Shown here: piece after piece, positions 5,159 through 7,392 of the stretch | Layout: every line of letters begins with the position of its first letter | Position numbering within the stretch: position 1 is the stretch's first letter | NCBI GenBank assembly: GCA_051745935.1 | Contig: JBNJEM010000397.1 | Span: 1-7,392, forward strand | Length of the DNA stretch: 7,392 bases | Reading direction: 5' to 3' | Source: JBNJEM01 sp051745935 | GTDB lineage: Bacteria > Planctomycetota > Planctomycetia > Pirellulales > Pirellulaceae | The notes under the pieces: generated by a model | Databases searched by the model: none | The model's input: only the letters and a program-made list of their open reading frames with translations | Told to the model about the DNA's origin: nothing | Made by a program: the position numbers and the translations under genes

Positions 5159-7258
5159 ATGACCTTGCAAGCATGGATGCTCGCCAACGATTCCGCCCGT
5201 TCGGCCCCCAGCGGCTATGAGGTGTTGGGCATAGCGGTGTGGGTGGGGGTGGCGATACTGACCGTCGCCCTGTTGATTCTCATGCGCACGCGCTGGGGGG
5301 AAGTCCGGCCGTTGTCCAAATGTGTCGTGCTCTCCGTGTTCGCCCATCTGCTGTTGGTTCTGTTCGCCTATACGACCCACTTATTCGAAAGTGAAACACC
5401 GGTCGAAGAGGAAGAGGCGATTGAGGTGGCGTTCATCACCTCGGACCATCCTCCCGGGGAGTCCAGGAAGGCCGAGGCGCCCACGCCGTGGGAAGGTCTT
5501 GCGTCTCAAGAAATTCTGGAACCTGATCCGGTCAATACGAAACGGATGGAGGTTGAAACCGAGCCCGTGACTCGGTCGGATCAGCACCGCGCCCCGGAAC
5601 CAGCCACCGACATGCTGCCAGAGGATACGCTGCCGGTTCCAAGTCCCCCACGGGAAACTCCCCAACGCGACACCCCGTCGCCTGAAAAACCGGCGCCCTC
5701 GAAGATCGAGGCCGCGCCCATTGAAAAACCGGACGTGAAGACACGTCCGTCCACTCCCGCCGTGGAGACGCCGAAGCCGCTTGCTCCGGAACGGATGGAC
5801 TCGCCAACCCCGGACCCACCATCCAGCCGGTCCCGCGCGCGGGTCGAACTGCCCACTGAGTTTCTTTCCATCGGATCGCGAATGCAAGAGTTGGCCGACG
5901 TGGAGGCTCGTTCGGAGACCGCCGAGGCGCTCGCTGGAAACCTCGATCAGCTGTCACAATCAGACAACCAAGCCCTTTCCAGGAAGGAGGAGACGGGAGC
6001 TGCCGACGAACCGCCCCCGGCCGAGGAAGAGGAGAGTGCCGAGAAGCAGCGTGATCTGGTGACGTTGCCGCGGCGGCACGAGGTCACGACCGCCCCCGCT
6101 GCCGCGTTGATCAAGGACGCTGTCGCCGCCATGCCTCGCCGCCTGGCCGATGGACAACCGCTGCCAACACCGTATCGGATGCGGACGATCCCGCAAGATC
6201 AGGACGTTGCCACGGGACTCGGGGGCACCACCAAGGCGGCCATCGCGGTCGAGGCGGCACTGAAGTGGTTGGCGTCCGAACAGGAACGCGATGGGCGTTG
6301 GGATGCCAGTCGCTGGGGTTCGGGGATCGAACAGCGGATCGCCGGCCATGACCGCCAGGGGGCTGGAACCGACGCCGATACCGGCATCACCGGACTGGTT
6401 GTGCTGGCCATGTTGTCCAACGGTCAAACGCACCTTGAGGGGATTTATCGCCAAAACGTCCAGCGGGGACTCGAGTTTTTGCTGCGAAGCCAGGCGGAGG
6501 ATGGAAACCTGGCCGGGTCGGCTCGCCTGTATGCCCGCATGTATTGTCATGGCATGGCGCTGCTGGCCATGAGTGAGGCTCTGGCCATGACCGGCGACGC
6601 GCGAATCAAACCGTACGTCGAGCGTGGCGTGGGGTATACGGTGGATGCACAAAACTCGACCACCGGCGGGTGGCGGTATCAGGCGAGTGACCCGGGGGAC
6701 ATGAGCCAATTCGGGTGGCAGGTGATGGCGTTGAAAAGCGCCTCGCTGGCCGGTATCGACATCCCTCGCGAGACGCGTGAGGGCATGCTCGAGTTCTTGC
6801 AGCGATGTGAACAAGGTCGACACGGCGGACTGAGCGGGTATCGGTCAGGGACCTCCGCATCGCGCCCCATGACCGCCGAGGCACTGGTGTGTCGCTATTT
6901 CCTGGATTTGGCGCCGAGCGAGGATTTGGTCGACGAAGCGACTGATTTTCTCATGGGGGAAGTGCCGCAGGCGGGCCAGCCTAACTTTTACTACTGGTAC
7001 TACGGCGCTTTGGCGCTGTTTCAAGTCCAGGGGCCGGCCTGGGAAAAGTGGAACGACGCCATGCAACGTCAGTTGCTGCGGCTCCAACGCACCGACGACC
7101 ACGTGGCGGGCAGCTGGGATCCGGACAGCGTCTGGGGGTCCTATGGCGGCCGGGTTTACAGCACCGCCATGGCCACCCTCTGCCTGGAAGTCTACTACCG
7201 CTACCTGCCCACCACCCTCTTGTCCAATGTGCCGGCCGATTCGCTCCTGAGCCGCTAA
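5159..7258 (+). CDS. TonB-like membrane anchor fused to squalene-cyclase-like toroid domain
   Basis: This is 699 residues. ATG 5159 is the first start after in-frame TAG codons at 5144-5149, although no clear Shine-Dalgarno sequence precedes it. Two membrane helices at about 22-42 and 54-72 flank a short basic loop (Arg43, Arg45, Arg50, Lys54). By the positive-inside rule this places the rest in the periplasm. Helix two contains SVFAH (59-63), matching the SxxxH motif of the TonB helix (SVCIH in E. coli). Residues 97-230 are rich in Pro, Glu, Lys and Arg, like the TonB spacer. A mixed charged region reaches about 350. Residues 357-687 resemble the prenyltransferase/squalene-cyclase alpha/alpha toroid, with degenerate QW motifs at Q375-W381, Q445-N450, Q498-W505 and Q643-W653. 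Signatures familiar from planctomycete homologues include WYYG (613-616), GGRVYSTA (663-670) and LEVYYRYLP (676-684). The class II cyclase DxDDTA motif is absent; the nearest match is DADTG at 405-409. It probably acts as the TonB/TolA-like partner of the upstream ExbB/ExbD. The toroid's ligand is unknown, and an enzymatic role is not excluded. Confidence 0.93.
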   Translation: MTLQAWMLANDSARSAPSGYEVLGIAVWVGVAILTVALLILMRTRWGEVRPLSKCVVLSVFAHLLLVLFAYTTHLFESETPVEEEEAIEVAFITSDHPPGESRKAEAPTPWEGLASQEILEPDPVNTKRMEVETEPVTRSDQHRAPEPATDMLPEDTLPVPSPPRETPQRDTPSPEKPAPSKIEAAPIEKPDVKTRPSTPAVETPKPLAPERMDSPTPDPPSSRSRARVELPTEFLSIGSRMQELADVEARSETAEALAGNLDQLSQSDNQALSRKEETGAADEPPPAEEEESAEKQRDLVTLPRRHEVTTAPAAALIKDAVAAMPRRLADGQPLPTPYRMRTIPQDQDVATGLGGTTKAAIAVEAALKWLASEQERDGRWDASRWGSGIEQRIAGHDRQGAGTDADTGITGLVVLAMLSNGQTHLEGIYRQNVQRGLEFLLRSQAEDGNLAGSARLYARMYCHGMALLAMSEALAMTGDARIKPYVERGVGYTVDAQNSTTGGWRYQASDPGDMSQFGWQVMALKSASLAGIDIPRETREGMLEFLQRCEQGRHGGLSGYRSGTSASRPMTAEALVCRYFLDLAPSEDLVDEATDFLMGEVPQAGQPNFYYWYYGALALFQVQGPAWEKWNDAMQRQLLRLQRTDDHVAGSWDPDSVWGSYGGRVYSTAMATLCLEVYYRYLPTTLLSNVPADSLLSR

Positions 7259-7392
7259 GGCTCTGTTAAGAAATAACTGTCTGATTTAAGGGGTTCGAGT
7301 GACGTTCCCAGTTCGGGCCAGGGGAGACTCAGGTTCCTCGCTCCATTACGGCGGTTATCCGTGCTGGATGAGATGCCCCGGGCTGGTCCCGG
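7259..7392. other. Downstream flank, no supported gene
   Basis: The last 134 bases hold no complete gene. Immediately after the stop is a short AT-rich stretch containing GTTA-AGAAA-TAAC. At the very edge, CCGGG 7378-7382 and CCCGG 7388-7392 form a 5-bp inverted repeat with loop CTGGT, and C7376-C7377 could pair with bases beyond the window. This might be part of a terminator, but the edge prevents a call. Confidence 0.4.

Noticed and set aside
6806..6814. Cys-Glu-Gln (residues 550-552) in the toroid domain, recalling the thioester motif of complement/alpha-2-macroglobulin thioester domains, which also have an alpha/alpha toroid fold.
   Set aside because: The thioester motif needs Cys-x-Glu-Gln and here one residue is missing. 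The flanking residues do not resemble that family.
7259..7290. AT-rich GGCTCTGTTAAGAAATAAC just after the last stop, faintly like an insertion-sequence end.
   Set aside because: No matching inverted end, target duplication or transposase is present in the window.
7256..7392. Minus-strand frame open from the right edge to a stop at 7256-7258, possibly the end of a convergent gene.
   Set aside because: It is only about 45 codons, has no recognisable sequence, and an open run of this length is likely by chance in GC-rich DNA. It cannot be judged without sequence beyond the edge.

Overview
The window carries four co-directional plus-strand genes that look like one transcription unit and together resemble an inner-membrane, ion-motive-force-driven Tol/TonB-type machine. 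In order they encode a very large exported tetratricopeptide-repeat (TPR) protein, an ExbB/TolQ/MotA-family proton-channel subunit, an ExbD/TolR-family subunit, and a membrane-anchored protein. That last protein has a TonB-like transmembrane motif, a long Pro/Glu-rich linker and a C-terminal alpha/alpha-toroid domain of the squalene-cyclase/prenyltransferase fold. The DNA is GC-rich (about 60% by eye). The combination of a signal-peptide-bearing ExbB, an ExbD and a 'prenyltransferase/squalene oxidase repeat' protein is one I associate with Planctomycetes, perhaps Pirellulales. That assignment is an inference from gene content, not from a marker gene.

Layout: 1-509 holds no gene I can support. 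It has a small AT-rich island, a 10-bp palindrome and competing G/C-tract inverted repeats. 510-3515 encodes the TPR protein with a clear signal peptide. 3516-3755 is an intergenic leader with nested inverted repeats that could form a three-way junction. 3756-4559 encodes ExbB, 4627-5046 ExbD, and 5159-7258 the TonB-like/toroid fusion protein. 7259-7392 is downstream sequence with no supported gene, ending inside a possible hairpin cut by the window edge.

How the parts may work together (inference): ExbB and ExbD would form the proton-driven motor in the cytoplasmic membrane. The fourth protein carries an SxxxH motif in its second membrane helix, like the motif TonB uses to engage ExbB/ExbD. 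It could therefore transmit energy through a roughly 280-residue periplasmic linker to its toroid domain, which takes the place of the TonB or TolA C-terminal domain. The exported TPR protein would be the periplasmic or envelope partner, by analogy to CpoB/YbgF beside tol-pal genes. The toroid lacks the complete DxDDTA catalytic motif of squalene-hopene cyclases, so a binding or structural role seems more likely than terpene cyclisation. I consider this fusion the most interesting item in the window.
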